Of a DNA stretch of 64,000 nt, positions 35,121 to 41,875 are shown piece after piece. The stretch's first letter is position 1, and each line of letters opens with the position of its first letter. The position numbers were made by a program, and so were the translations under genes. The stretch is from Burkholderia cepacia (GTDB lineage Bacteria > Pseudomonadota > Gammaproteobacteria > Burkholderiales > Burkholderiaceae). Below the pieces are notes generated by a model. It worked only from the letters and a program-made list of their open reading frames with translations. It ran no database searches and was not told the DNA's origin. The stretch lies in contig NZ_CP013443.1 of assembly GCF_001718835.1 (NCBI RefSeq), positions 1,550,001 to 1,614,000 of the forward strand. The letters run 5' to 3'.

Positions 35121-36485
35121 ATGCCGACGCAACAGGCAAGGCGTCAGATGCCCGCGCGAGCGGGGCGAGCGGTGGCGGCGCGCGGTGAAGCCGCGCGTGA
35201 AGCCGTGCGCGACGAAGCCTGCGGCTCGCGGCATGAGACGAAGAACACAGGGTCAGCGCTGCTGGAAGCGGCGCTGACGAGAGAGAACCTGCGGCAGGCG
35301 CTTAAACGGGTGCGGGCCAACAAGGGTGCGCCGGGTGTTGACGGTCTGGACATAGACCAGACCGCGCGCCATCTGGTGACAGCCTGGCCGGCAATACGGG
35401 AGCAGCTGCTGCGGGGAACGTACCGGCCGATGCCGGTGCGACGGGTGACGATCCCGAAACCGGATGGTGGCGAGCGCGAGCTTGGCATCCCGACGGTGAC
35501 GGATCGGCTGATCCAGCAGGCGCTGCTGCAGGTACTGCAACCGGTACTGGCCCCCACCTTCAGCGAGCACAGCTACGGCTTCCGGCCAGGGCGGCGTGCG
35601 CACGACGCGGTGCTGGCCGCGCAGTCGTACGTGCAGTCGGGGCGGCGGATCGTGGTGGACGTCGACTTGGAACGATTCTTTGACCGGGTCAATCACGACA
35701 TTCTCATCGACCGGTTGCAGAAGCGTATCGGAGATCCAGGAGTCATCCGGCTGATCCGGGCGTACCTGAACGCAGGTGTGATGGGCGATGGCGTGGTGCA
35801 GGAGCGGCATGAGGGGACGCCCCAGGGCGGTCCGCTCTCACCGTTGCTGGCGAACGTGCTGCTCGATGAGGTGGACAAGGAACTGGAGCGACGGGGTCAT
35901 TGCTTCGTGCGCTACGCCGACGACGCGAACGTGTACGTTCGCTCACGCCGTGCGGGTGAACGGGTGATGGCGCTGTTGCGCCGGCAGTACGGGCGGCTAC
36001 GCCTGAAGATCAATGAAGCCAAAAGCGCGGTGGCAAGCGTGTTTGGTCGCAAGTTCCTGGGCTACAGCCTCTGGGTAGCTGCGGGCCGTGTGATCAAACG
36101 CAAGGTGGCAGTCAAACCATTGGCCACGTTCAAACAACGCGTGCGGGAACTGACGCGCCGGGGCGGATGTAGTCTGGCGCAGGTGGTGGGGAAGCTTCGC
36201 CCCTACCTGCTGGGCTGGAAGGGCTACTTCCGTCTGGCGCAGACGCCGGGGGTGATGCGCGAACTGGACGAATGGGTGCGCCATCGCCTGCGCGCGATCC
36301 AGTTGAAACACTGGAAGCGCGGCACGACCATGTACCGTGAGCTGCGCGCACTCGGCGCGACCCATGATGTTGCGCGACAGGTGGCGGCCAACAGTCGTCG
36401 CTGGTGGCGCAACAGTGGCAAGCTGCTCAACGGCGTGCTGCCCATTGCATGGTTCGACCGACTCGGCTTACCCCGACTCTCCTGA
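35121..36485 (+). CDS. ltrA: Group II intron reverse transcriptase/maturase (454 aa)
   Basis: The RT domain has the fingers-palm sequence IPKPDGGERELGIPTVTDRLIQQ near residue 115, TFSEHSYGFRPGR, the palm DVDLERFFDRVNHD, GTPQGGPLSPLLANV and the catalytic RYADDANVYV (YADD, near residue 270). The C-terminal maturase X domain extends to ANSRRWWRNSGKLL. No HNH endonuclease domain follows, which fits class C. It promotes splicing and reverse-splices the intron into DNA. GGAAGGAG (35102-35109) is 11 bases before the ATG; a GTG at 35109 is an alternative. Confidence 0.95.
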   Translation: MPTQQARRQMPARAGRAVAARGEAAREAVRDEACGSRHETKNTGSALLEAALTRENLRQALKRVRANKGAPGVDGLDIDQTARHLVTAWPAIREQLLRGTYRPMPVRRVTIPKPDGGERELGIPTVTDRLIQQALLQVLQPVLAPTFSEHSYGFRPGRRAHDAVLAAQSYVQSGRRIVVDVDLERFFDRVNHDILIDRLQKRIGDPGVIRLIRAYLNAGVMGDGVVQERHEGTPQGGPLSPLLANVLLDEVDKELERRGHCFVRYADDANVYVRSRRAGERVMALLRRQYGRLRLKINEAKSAVASVFGRKFLGYSLWVAAGRVIKRKVAVKPLATFKQRVRELTRRGGCSLAQVVGKLRPYLLGWKGYFRLAQTPGVMRELDEWVRHRLRAIQLKHWKRGTTMYRELRALGATHDVARQVAANSRRWWRNSGKLLNGVLPIAWFDRLGLPRLS

Positions 36486-36497
36486 CCTCAACTACCC

Positions 36498-36535
36498 GAA
36501 CCGCCCGGTGCGGACCCGCATGCCGGGTGGTGTGG
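36498..36535 (+). other. Group II intron domain V
   Basis: ACCGCCCGG and CCGGGTGGT pair as a lower stem, with an inner TGCG/CGCA hairpin. The GAACCGCCCGGTGCGGACCC sequence is typical of domain V in this intron group. Domain VI is represented by GGGGCGTAGCC/GGCTACCCCT (about 36538-36562). Confidence 0.7.
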
Positions 36536-36570
36536 CAGGGGCGTAGCCTGTTGGCTACCCCTATGCCGAT

Positions 36571-36734
36571 TTTCGGCGCCCGCGCGTGCTGTTGTTTTTG
36601 TGTCGTTTCCGGATCGGTCCCCGCGACGTGACGTTACGTAACGTTCGAGCGTTACGGGCGACAGGACGTATGTCGTGCCACGTTGCTTCAAAAATTTCCC
36701 TTTTAAATCAATGCGATGGTGTCTGTTAAGTCTC
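36571..36734. other. Intergenic stretch after the group II intron
   Basis: No gene is visible on either strand. A small GCCGATTTTCGGC hairpin lies at the intron border. The stretch leads into a sigma54-like promoter and structured RNA region. Confidence 0.5.
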
Positions 36735-36750
36735 TGGCATGAAATCTGCT
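36735..36750 (+). promoter_or_regulatory. Sigma54-like promoter
   Basis: TGGCATGAAATCTGCT matches the -24/-12 consensus TGGCACG-N4-TTGC(A/T) with two mismatches, and the GG (36736-36737) and GC (36748-36749) are separated by exactly ten bases. Transcription would start near 36761, at the beginning of the structured region. Confidence 0.45.
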
Positions 36751-36760
36751 CTTTATAGGC

Positions 36761-36972
36761 AGATCATCAGGGCAGGGAGGATTGCGCCAGATCCCGGACA
36801 CGCGTCGCGAGCGCGTGACAAACGGTATCGACGCCTCAAATGCCGGCGCAACCCGCGCTGGCGCAATCGATGACGATCCCGCGCGCGTGCGCGGATCCCG
36901 ATGGCCCCGTCGCCTATCCTCGTAGGGCGACGGTTTCGCCCGCGCTTCTCTGAAGCGCGGGCTATTTTTTTG
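36761..36972 (+). ncRNA. Candidate structured small RNA ending in a terminator
   Basis: Five hairpins follow one another with little space between them: 36799-36817 (CACGCG/CGCGTG), 36842-36860 (GCCGGCGC/GCGCTGGC, one G-U), 36875-36897 (GATCCCGCGC/GCGCGGATC, one bulge), 36907-36933 (CCGTCGCCTA/TAGGGCGACGG, one bulge), and the terminator 36938-36962 followed by TATTTTTTTG. No persuasive coding frame lies here. The region is flanked by a sigma54-like promoter upstream and a decayed gene downstream. No known RNA family is recognised. Confidence 0.4.
36938..36972 (+). terminator. Terminator with 10-bp GC-rich stem
   Basis: GCCCGCGCTT and AAGCGCGGGC form a perfect stem around CTCTG and are followed by TATTTTTTTG. 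No upstream protein gene uses it, which argues for a non-coding transcript. Confidence 0.85.
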
Positions 36973-37025
36973 ATTCTTCACGGATTCGCGTATGCCCGGT
37001 CTCTTTCGAGACCGAGGAGGCTGGA

Positions 37026-37322
37026 ATGACGGAAATCGCAGTCGTCGCGCTGATCGTGGCGAGACCGGGTGAGGGGGGGAGCTGCGTGCCGTGCTCGAAG
37101 GGATCGTCGAGCCGACCCGCAACGAAGCAGGCGCACTGCAGTACGACCTGCATCGGGATCTCCAGGAGCCCGCGCGGTTCGTATTCGTCGAGCGTTGGGC
37201 GTTGGGCGAGCGAGGCGGCATTGGCTGCGCATGCGCGTTCAGCGCACATTCTTGCTTATCGCGAAGCGGCCGCGGACTGGATCGAGCGTTCCGAAATCCG
37301 CGTGCTGTCGAAGCTCGTCTGA
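37026..37322 (+). pseudogene. Antibiotic biosynthesis monooxygenase (ABM)/quinol monooxygenase gene with two compensating frameshifts
   Basis: GGAGG (37016-37020) precedes ATG 37026. The frame opens MTEIAVVALIVARPGE, the start of an ABM-domain protein, then changes frame near a run of seven Gs (37073-37079). The true middle (LEGIVEPTRNEAGALQYDLH and FVFVERW) continues in another frame. The original frame resumes after a tandem GTTGGGC duplication (37194-37207) and ends AAHARSAHILAYREAAADWI then ERSEIRVLSKLV. The result is an uninterrupted 98-codon frame with a scrambled middle of about 42 residues, so activity is unlikely. Confidence 0.85.
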
Positions 37323-37356
37323 CGGCTGGGCGGCCGAACCGCCCGGCCGGCGGGCG

Positions 37357-37614
37357 TCAGTGCGACGTGTTGGGGACGTCGAGGATCAGGATGATCGTCC
37401 AGTCGGCGTCGCCGTCGTGATGATACTGGCGCTCGGCGACGATGAACGGTTGCTGTTTGCCTTGCGGGCCGAGGAAGAGCACGTCGCCCTCCATCGGCAG
37501 GCATTCGATCGGCGGCAGCGCGAGGAACGCGTCGGCCGAGCCGCGGGGCATCAGTTGCTTGATCTGGCGAGTGGCGGCTTCGGTCCACTCGATGTCGAGT
37601 TGAATGTTGCTCAT
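37357..37614 (-). CDS. Hypothetical cytoplasmic protein (85 aa)
   Basis: A soluble-looking protein beginning MSNIQLDIEWTEAATRQIKQ, with a central ALPPIECLPMEGDVLFLGPQ and a C-terminal ADWTIILILDVPNTSH. I do not recognise a family. The alternation of short hydrophobic strands suggests a compact beta-rich fold. A longer open frame continues upstream but is Arg-rich shadow sequence; ATG 37614 is preceded by a GGAGGACAGC-like ribosome site. It converges on the ABM remnant. Confidence 0.65.
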   Translation of the reverse strand: MSNIQLDIEWTEAATRQIKQLMPRGSADAFLALPPIECLPMEGDVLFLGPQGKQQPFIVAERQYHHDGDADWTIILILDVPNTSH

Positions 37615-37692
37615 GCTGTCCTCCGCACCGGGGTGCGCACGGGTGGAAAAATTCGGTGCGCGACTTTAGCACAGCGCACGCGCGCCGCAACC

Positions 37693-37729
37693 AAAAAAGC
37701 CGAACCCGGTTGCCCGGATTCGGCTTTTT
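37693..37729 (-). terminator. Terminator of the small secreted protein gene
   Basis: AAAAAAGCCGAA and TTCGGCTTTTT flank CCCGGTTGCCCGGA, giving a bidirectional terminator between two minus-strand genes. Confidence 0.8.
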
Positions 37730-37749
37730 CTTGTGCGGTGCCGCCGAAC

Positions 37750-38025
37750 TTACTGGCTGGCCGCGTCGGCCGGAGCAGCCTTCTTGCCGGCCTTCTTCGC
37801 TGCAGCCTTGTGATGAGCAGCCTTCTTGCCGTGGTGATGCTCTTCCTGCATCGCCGGCTGTGCGGCTTCGGCCGCTTGCTGCTGCTGCAGCGCCTGTGCG
37901 CGCTGCTCGATCTCGGAGATCTTGGCCGGATCGGTAATCGTCTTGATTTCCGTGCTCTCTTGCGCATACGCTGCGCCAGTCAGCGCCGACATCGCTACCA
38001 GGATAGCCAGGGACGTCTTCTTCAT
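37750..38025 (-). CDS. Small secreted His/Lys/Ala-rich protein (91 aa)
   Basis: The first 21 residues are a clear Sec signal peptide: a Lys pair, hydrophobic ILVAMSALTGAA, and cleavage after AYA. The mature part has IKTITDPAKISEIEQRAQAL, then Gln/Ala-rich sequence, then EEHHHGKKAAHHKAAAKKAG. The histidine cluster could bind metal, and the basic C-terminus could bind polyanions. The ribosome site GGAGG is about seven bases before ATG 38025. Function unknown; similar short charged periplasmic proteins are common in Burkholderia. Confidence 0.75.
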   Translation of the reverse strand: MKKTSLAILVAMSALTGAAYAQESTEIKTITDPAKISEIEQRAQALQQQQAAEAAQPAMQEEHHHGKKAAHHKAAAKKAGKKAAPADAASQ

Positions 38026-38240
38026 TGCTTTACCTCCGCTAAGTGGTGATGAACCCGAGTGTTGCCGTTTTGTCTGGCGACTGCAATCGAGTGCGTGTCG
38101 AGTGTAACAAAAGTGACGGATCAATGTGCATCGGATCGCGGCCGGACGCAAGGCCGCGTTGAAGTCGCGCAACACTTCGCACACTTCGTCACGCGCTTGC
38201 CATGCGGCGCTGTGTTGCCGACGCATGTGTGAAGGTGTCC

Positions 38241-38957
38241 TCAGAACCACCCGAGCCGGCTGTACACGTGAAATTGCGCGATGCCGATCAATTCGTGCAA
38301 CGCGTGCTCGGCGTTGATCAGATTCTGCCGGCGCGGCAGCCAGCCTGTTTGCGCGCGGCGGCGATTCGCATAAACGGGCTGCGGGTCGATCCCGAAGTGG
38401 TGGAAATCGAGTAATGCGCGGCGCATCTGATATGACGAAGTGACGAGGATCGTCGCATCGACATGCCGTGAGCGTAGTATAGGTGCAGTGAATTTCGCGT
38501 TTTCGTAGGTTGTGCGGCTGTTTGCTTCGAGCATGAGGTCACGCGGGTCGACGCCTTGGGCGACGAGATAGGGCGCATAGGTTGCGGCCTCGGTCGCGCC
38601 GTGCCGCTCGGGATCGCCGCCGGAGACGATGACCGTGCAACGTTCTGCGCGCTGTCGGCAATCGCGGTACAGCGCGGCGGTCTTGCGAATGCGGGGGAAG
38701 CCGTCCGTGCGCGGCTCGAGCCGTCCGTCGATGCGCCGCGTTCCCGTGCCAAGCAGGATCAGCGCGGTTTGCCCGTGCATGTCCGGATGCTCGACGGGTG
38801 TCACGCCCGCCTGCGACCATGCGATCAGCGGCGCGGTGAGCCAGCCTGTCGCCAGCAGCCAGAACAGCGCGAAGGCGACGGCCGCGATCGTGCGTCGCCA
38901 CTTGCGGCAGAGCATGAAACAGATGAAGAGAAGTACAAATGAATCGAACAGAATCAA
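38241..38957 (-). CDS. YdcF/DUF218-family inner-membrane protein (about 238 aa)
   Basis: After one N-terminal helix (LILFDSFVLLFICFML) and a second one (RRTIAAVAFALFWLLATGWLTA), the DUF218 domain carries ALILLGTGTRRIDGR, a VIVSGGDPERHGATEA segment, SRTTYENA and ILVTSSYQMRRALL near the end. These are the SanA/ElyC/YdcF family motifs, linked to envelope integrity and polysaccharide metabolism. No ATG opens the frame; the most likely start is TTG 38957, or an internal ATG at 38915 that drops the first helix. The N-terminal DNA is unusually AT-rich. Confidence 0.75.
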   Translation of the reverse strand: MILFDSFVLLFICFMLCRKWRRTIAAVAFALFWLLATGWLTAPLIAWSQAGVTPVEHPDMHGQTALILLGTGTRRIDGRLEPRTDGFPRIRKTAALYRDCRQRAERCTVIVSGGDPERHGATEAATYAPYLVAQGVDPRDLMLEANSRTTYENAKFTAPILRSRHVDATILVTSSYQMRRALLDFHHFGIDPQPVYANRRRAQTGWLPRRQNLINAEHALHELIGIAQFHVYSRLGWF

Positions 38958-39115
38958 TTTGATTGGGGTATGGTGTCTTTTTATGGACGGCTGACGATCC
39001 GGCCCTGACGCGACGCCGAGCGTCCAGCCTCCTGAACCGGTGGTGGCGCCGGCGGGCGGAGACCCCGCCCGGCGCGCCGCTTCGCATTGTCGCTGCACTT
39101 TAAGAAAGAATCGAG

Positions 39116-39433
39116 ATGGCCACGTATTCCAACGAAGCGGTGCTCGACGCATTGAGACGAGTGCAGTACCGCCAGGTACCGTGGGCACGCCGCCCGGGCG
39201 TGTTCGAGTATCTCCGATCGCTCGGGCTGATGGACACGGTCAGGCAGAAAACCGTTGCCCCCGCGCCGGGCTTTCACGCACCGGTCGACATCGCCGTGCT
39301 GACCGAAAGCGGTCGAGCCGAGTTCTCGCGCCTCGAGCGCGACGAGAAATTACTTTCCTGGACCGATCGCAGGATCGAGGATTACGCGCTGAGCGAAGCG
39401 AGTGCCGTGGCGATTCTCGAAAGCCGTCTGTAG
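39116..39433 (+). CDS. Hypothetical protein (105 aa)
   Basis: An ATG at 39116 preceded by AAGAAAG opens a charged, helix-rich frame: MATYSNEAVLDALRRVQYRQ, then RRPGVFEYLRSLGLMD, then LTESGRAEFSRLERDEKLL. The last segment resembles the end of a winged-helix transcriptional module, but no family can be named. It has no signal peptide. Isolated on the plus strand between minus-strand genes. Confidence 0.6.
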   Translation: MATYSNEAVLDALRRVQYRQVPWARRPGVFEYLRSLGLMDTVRQKTVAPAPGFHAPVDIAVLTESGRAEFSRLERDEKLLSWTDRRIEDYALSEASAVAILESRL

Positions 39434-39460
39434 CGCACAGGCCCGCCGGCAACTCGGCGA

Positions 39461-39490
39461 AAAAAAGCCCGTATCGCGAGGATACGGGCG
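39461..39490 (-). terminator. Terminator downstream of the minus-strand small secreted gene
   Basis: On the minus strand GCCCGTATC and GATACGGGC pair around CTCGC and are followed by seven Ts (the AAAAAAA at 39461-39467 on the plus strand). Confidence 0.75.
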
Positions 39491-39621
39491 TACCGGATAC
39501 TTTTGCTGTTGCCACGCTGTGCTCATGGCAACGTTGTTGACTCGCCACGCATCGCGCAGTTCCCGGACGCAGGCAAATTCTTTGATGAAGACGGGCGGGG
39601 CGCCCGGTTACGGACGCCCGG

Positions 39622-39870
39622 TTACGGATGGCGGCGCGACTCCTGCGGTGGCAGGCCGACGCGTGCGCGGGCATTGCTGGCGATGTCGCCGCGCAGGTCG
39701 CCGCGCGGTACCGTCTGGTTGGACTGTTCGGCGCCGGGCGGCGCATGCAGATTACCCTTGTGTTCCTCCTGGCGGTGCGGCTGCCTGGCGTGGTCGTCCG
39801 CGTGCACCGGCAAGGCAAGCGCCAGGGAAATGACAATGCCGCATGCGACGAGCAGTGACATTGGTTTCAT
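39622..39870 (-). CDS. Small secreted protein (82 aa)
   Basis: The first 24 residues form a signal peptide (MKPMSLLVACGIVISLALAL followed by PVHA). The mature part is polar: DDHARQPHRQEEHKGNLHAP, then GAEQSNQTVPRGDLRGDI and GLPPQESRRHP. There are several histidines but no cysteine pair. GGGAG lies about seven bases before ATG 39870. No family is recognised. Confidence 0.65.
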   Translation of the reverse strand: MKPMSLLVACGIVISLALALPVHADDHARQPHRQEEHKGNLHAPPGAEQSNQTVPRGDLRGDIASNARARVGLPPQESRRHP

Positions 39871-40026
39871 GGCGGGGCTCCCTTCAAGCCACGCGGCCTG
39901 TTGATATGTCGCTAAGGTAAGCGTGGGAGTACAGGCTTGCTGTAAATATTGGTAAATAGATGTATCGCTGCGCGACAGCGGGGCCCGGCGACGCGGCCCG
40001 TTCCGCGTGGCCGTTGCCGAAAAGAA

Positions 40027-40052
40027 ACCGGGCGGCCGAAGCCGCCCGGTTC
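40027..40052 (-). terminator. Hairpin terminator below the IS5-type gene fragment
   Basis: AACCGGGCGGC and GCCGCCCGGTT form an 11-bp perfect stem around CGAA. The T-tract on the minus strand is weak (TTCTTTT), so this is a moderate terminator. Confidence 0.6.
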
Positions 40053-40064
40053 GGTGTCCTTCCT

Positions 40065-40466
40065 TTACGCCATCTTGACGGGCGCGCGCCAGGATTCCGG
40101 ATTGGTCCAGAAGGCGCCGCGCAGCCGGTCGCGGCTCGGCGGGGCGGGCGGCTTCGCCGCACTCGCGCCGATGCGCCCGCGCAGGGAGATCTGCCGGCCG
40201 CTCGTGCCGAGTCGCTTCACGATTTCGGCGAGCGTGCCGTCCGCCTGCCATTCGTCGAAGCGACGGCGGCAAGTCGGCGGCGACGGATAGCGGCCCGGCA
40301 GCTTCGACCAGCCTTCACCCGTCGACAGCACCCACAGCACGGCGTTCACCACCGAGCGGGCTTCCACGCGGGGGCGGCCGCGCCGCTCGCTCCGTGCGGG
40401 TTCCGAGCAAAACAGACCCTCGACCAGCGCCCACTCGTTATCTCTCAAATCGTCGAACAGCATCAT
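40065..40466 (-). CDS. IS5-type transposase N-terminal-like protein (DUF4096, 133 aa)
   Basis: The protein reads LRDNEWALVEGLFCSE, then RGRPRVEARSVVNAVLWVLS, then GEGWSKLPGRYPSPPTCRRR and FDEWQADGTLAEIV. This is the helix-turn-helix first domain of IS5/ISL2-group transposases. The DDE catalytic domain is absent and replaced by a 40-residue Ser/Pro/Arg tail. It has an intact start and ribosome site (GAGGTGAGG before ATG 40466) and its own terminator, so it may be a retained, repurposed DNA-binding protein rather than decaying junk. No terminal inverted repeats were seen. Confidence 0.75.
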   Translation of the reverse strand: MMLFDDLRDNEWALVEGLFCSEPARSERRGRPRVEARSVVNAVLWVLSTGEGWSKLPGRYPSPPTCRRRFDEWQADGTLAEIVKRLGTSGRQISLRGRIGASAAKPPAPPSRDRLRGAFWTNPESWRAPVKMA

Positions 40467-40841
40467 GTCCTCACCTCAGCGAAGCTAACTCCGGTGCGCT
40501 GCCCTGCGCCGCGCACTCTTCAAGCACTCGAGCGTCGAGTGCCGGGTGGGGGCGTCCGGTTGGCCGGCAGCGGCATTTCTGCTCTTCCGTCCGACGAACC
40601 TGCGCCCTGTGCGCCAGGTAATGCACGAAGCGTGCCATGTCGGAGGTAATTCCCTCGAGAGCCGCTTGGCAGCGAGCTAACGGCTAAGTCAGCTAGGGGC
40701 GTATAAGACGCCAAAATAACCCGCCAGCAAATCGGGACAATCACCAATCTTGTGCAGTTCGCCCGCACCACGTGCGTTCGCGTATGTATTGCACCGCAGC
40801 GAAACATGGAAGCAGGTGCCTGATTCGCACATCGACGCCGG
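40467..40841. other. Intergenic stretch before the LysR regulator
   Basis: About 375 bp with no credible gene. A minus-strand frame of 114 codons spans part of it but has no recognisable motif and an unlikely composition. The stretch around 40650-40780 is less GC-rich. Confidence 0.5.
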
Positions 40842-40873
40842 AATCGCGCATTAAAATCGCGCATCGATATCGA
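40842..40873. promoter_or_regulatory. Direct repeat and palindrome in the LysR-gene promoter region
   Basis: AATCGCGCAT occurs twice (40842-40851 and 40855-40864), and TCGATATCGA (40864-40873) is a perfect palindrome ending 19 bp before the LysR start. The arrangement resembles an autoregulatory site for a LysR protein, but ownership is unproven. Confidence 0.4.
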
Positions 40874-40892
40874 CGATTGATGAGGTCAGGAA

Positions 40893-41795
40893 ATGAACGT
40901 CACGCTGCGCCAGCTTCGCGTCTTCATCGAGGTAGCGCGGCTCAGGAGCTTCAGTCGTGCGGGCGACGAAATCGGGCTCACGCAGTCCGCGGTCAGCCGC
41001 TGCGTGCGCGAGCTCGAGGCCGAGCTCGGGTTGAAGCTGATCGATCGCACGACGCGCGACGTGCAACTGACCGATGTCGGTGCGAACCTGATCGCGAGTG
41101 TGTCTCGTCTGCTCGACGATCTCGACGACACGCTGCGCGAGATTCGCGAAATCGGCGAGCAGCGCCGGGGGCGCGTGATCGTCGCGGCCAGCCCGACGAT
41201 CGCATGCCGGCTGATGCCGCGAGTGGTTGCGTCGTGCGAGCGCCAGTTCCCGTTCGTGACGCTGGGCTTGCGCGACGACGTGCAGAGCGACGTGTTGCGC
41301 AAGGTGAAGTCGAGCGAGGTCGATTTCGGCGTCGTGATCGGGCCGCTCGCGGTCGGCGATCTCGTCTGCGAACCGTTGATGACCGATTCGTTCTGCCTTG
41401 TCGCGCGCGCCGACCATCCGCTCGCGGCGCGTGCGGAGGTGCCCTGGACGGCGCTGGACGGCGAGCGCCTCGTGCTCCTCGATCATGCGTCGGGAAGCCG
41501 GCCGCTGATCGATGCCGCGCTGGCCGCCCATCGTGTCAACGCGACGGTCATGCAGGAGCTCGGGCATTCGGCGACCGTGTTCGGCCTCGTCGAGGCCGGC
41601 GTCGGGGTGAGTGTGCAGCCGTGGCTGTCGCTGCCGCTGCCGGCCGGCTCGACGCTCGTCGCGCGGCCGCTCACGCCGCGCACCGAACGCACGGTCGAGC
41701 TGGTGCGCCGCCGCGACAGGTCGCTGTCGCCTGCCGCTCAGGCGATCTGGGAGCTCGTGCACCAGATGCCCGCCCGGGCCGAGGATCTCGACTGA
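40893..41795 (+). CDS. LysR-family transcriptional regulator (300 aa)
   Basis: The N-terminal helix-turn-helix reads LRQLRVFIEVARLRSFSRAG, then EIGLTQSAVSRCVRELEAEL, the standard LysR winged helix. The effector domain begins about residue 90 (GRVIVAASPTIACRLMP). A Met start at 40893 follows GAGGTCAGG. It lies 80 bp upstream of an aminotransferase gene in the same direction, a probable regulatory partner. The effector is unknown. Confidence 0.95.
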   Translation: MNVTLRQLRVFIEVARLRSFSRAGDEIGLTQSAVSRCVRELEAELGLKLIDRTTRDVQLTDVGANLIASVSRLLDDLDDTLREIREIGEQRRGRVIVAASPTIACRLMPRVVASCERQFPFVTLGLRDDVQSDVLRKVKSSEVDFGVVIGPLAVGDLVCEPLMTDSFCLVARADHPLAARAEVPWTALDGERLVLLDHASGSRPLIDAALAAHRVNATVMQELGHSATVFGLVEAGVGVSVQPWLSLPLPAGSTLVARPLTPRTERTVELVRRRDRSLSPAAQAIWELVHQMPARAEDLD

Positions 41796-41875
41796 CGGCG
41801 CCGCCGGCCCGCGCCCGCCCGTCCCGCCGTCAGCGCCGTTACACTGCGGAACATGTTCCTCCGGGGCGAGATCCG

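Larger units (their letters stand above)
34713..36570 (+). mobile_element. Group II intron (probably bacterial class C) with its reverse transcriptase
   Basis: The element begins GTGCGCCCAGCATGGGCGCA, a class C-like 5' end, and has about 400 nt of structured RNA (domains I-III) before the RT gene in domain IV. A domain V-like hairpin (36498-36535) and domain VI follow the RT stop. The 3' border is estimated at the ...CTATGCCGAT near 36570 and may be off by several bases. It lies directly behind the bamC terminator and interrupts no gene. Confidence 0.85.

Noticed and set aside
36782..36925. A TTG-initiated frame of about 47 codons inside the structured RNA region (beginning LRQIPDTRRERV)
   Set aside because: The GGAGG lies only one base from the TTG, too close for initiation, and the composition is Arg/Ala-rich. 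The hairpins and terminator explain the region better.
40520..40864. A 114-codon minus-strand frame in the gap before the LysR gene
   Set aside because: No motif, Arg/Cys-rich composition and no ribosome site. It also covers the LysR promoter region.
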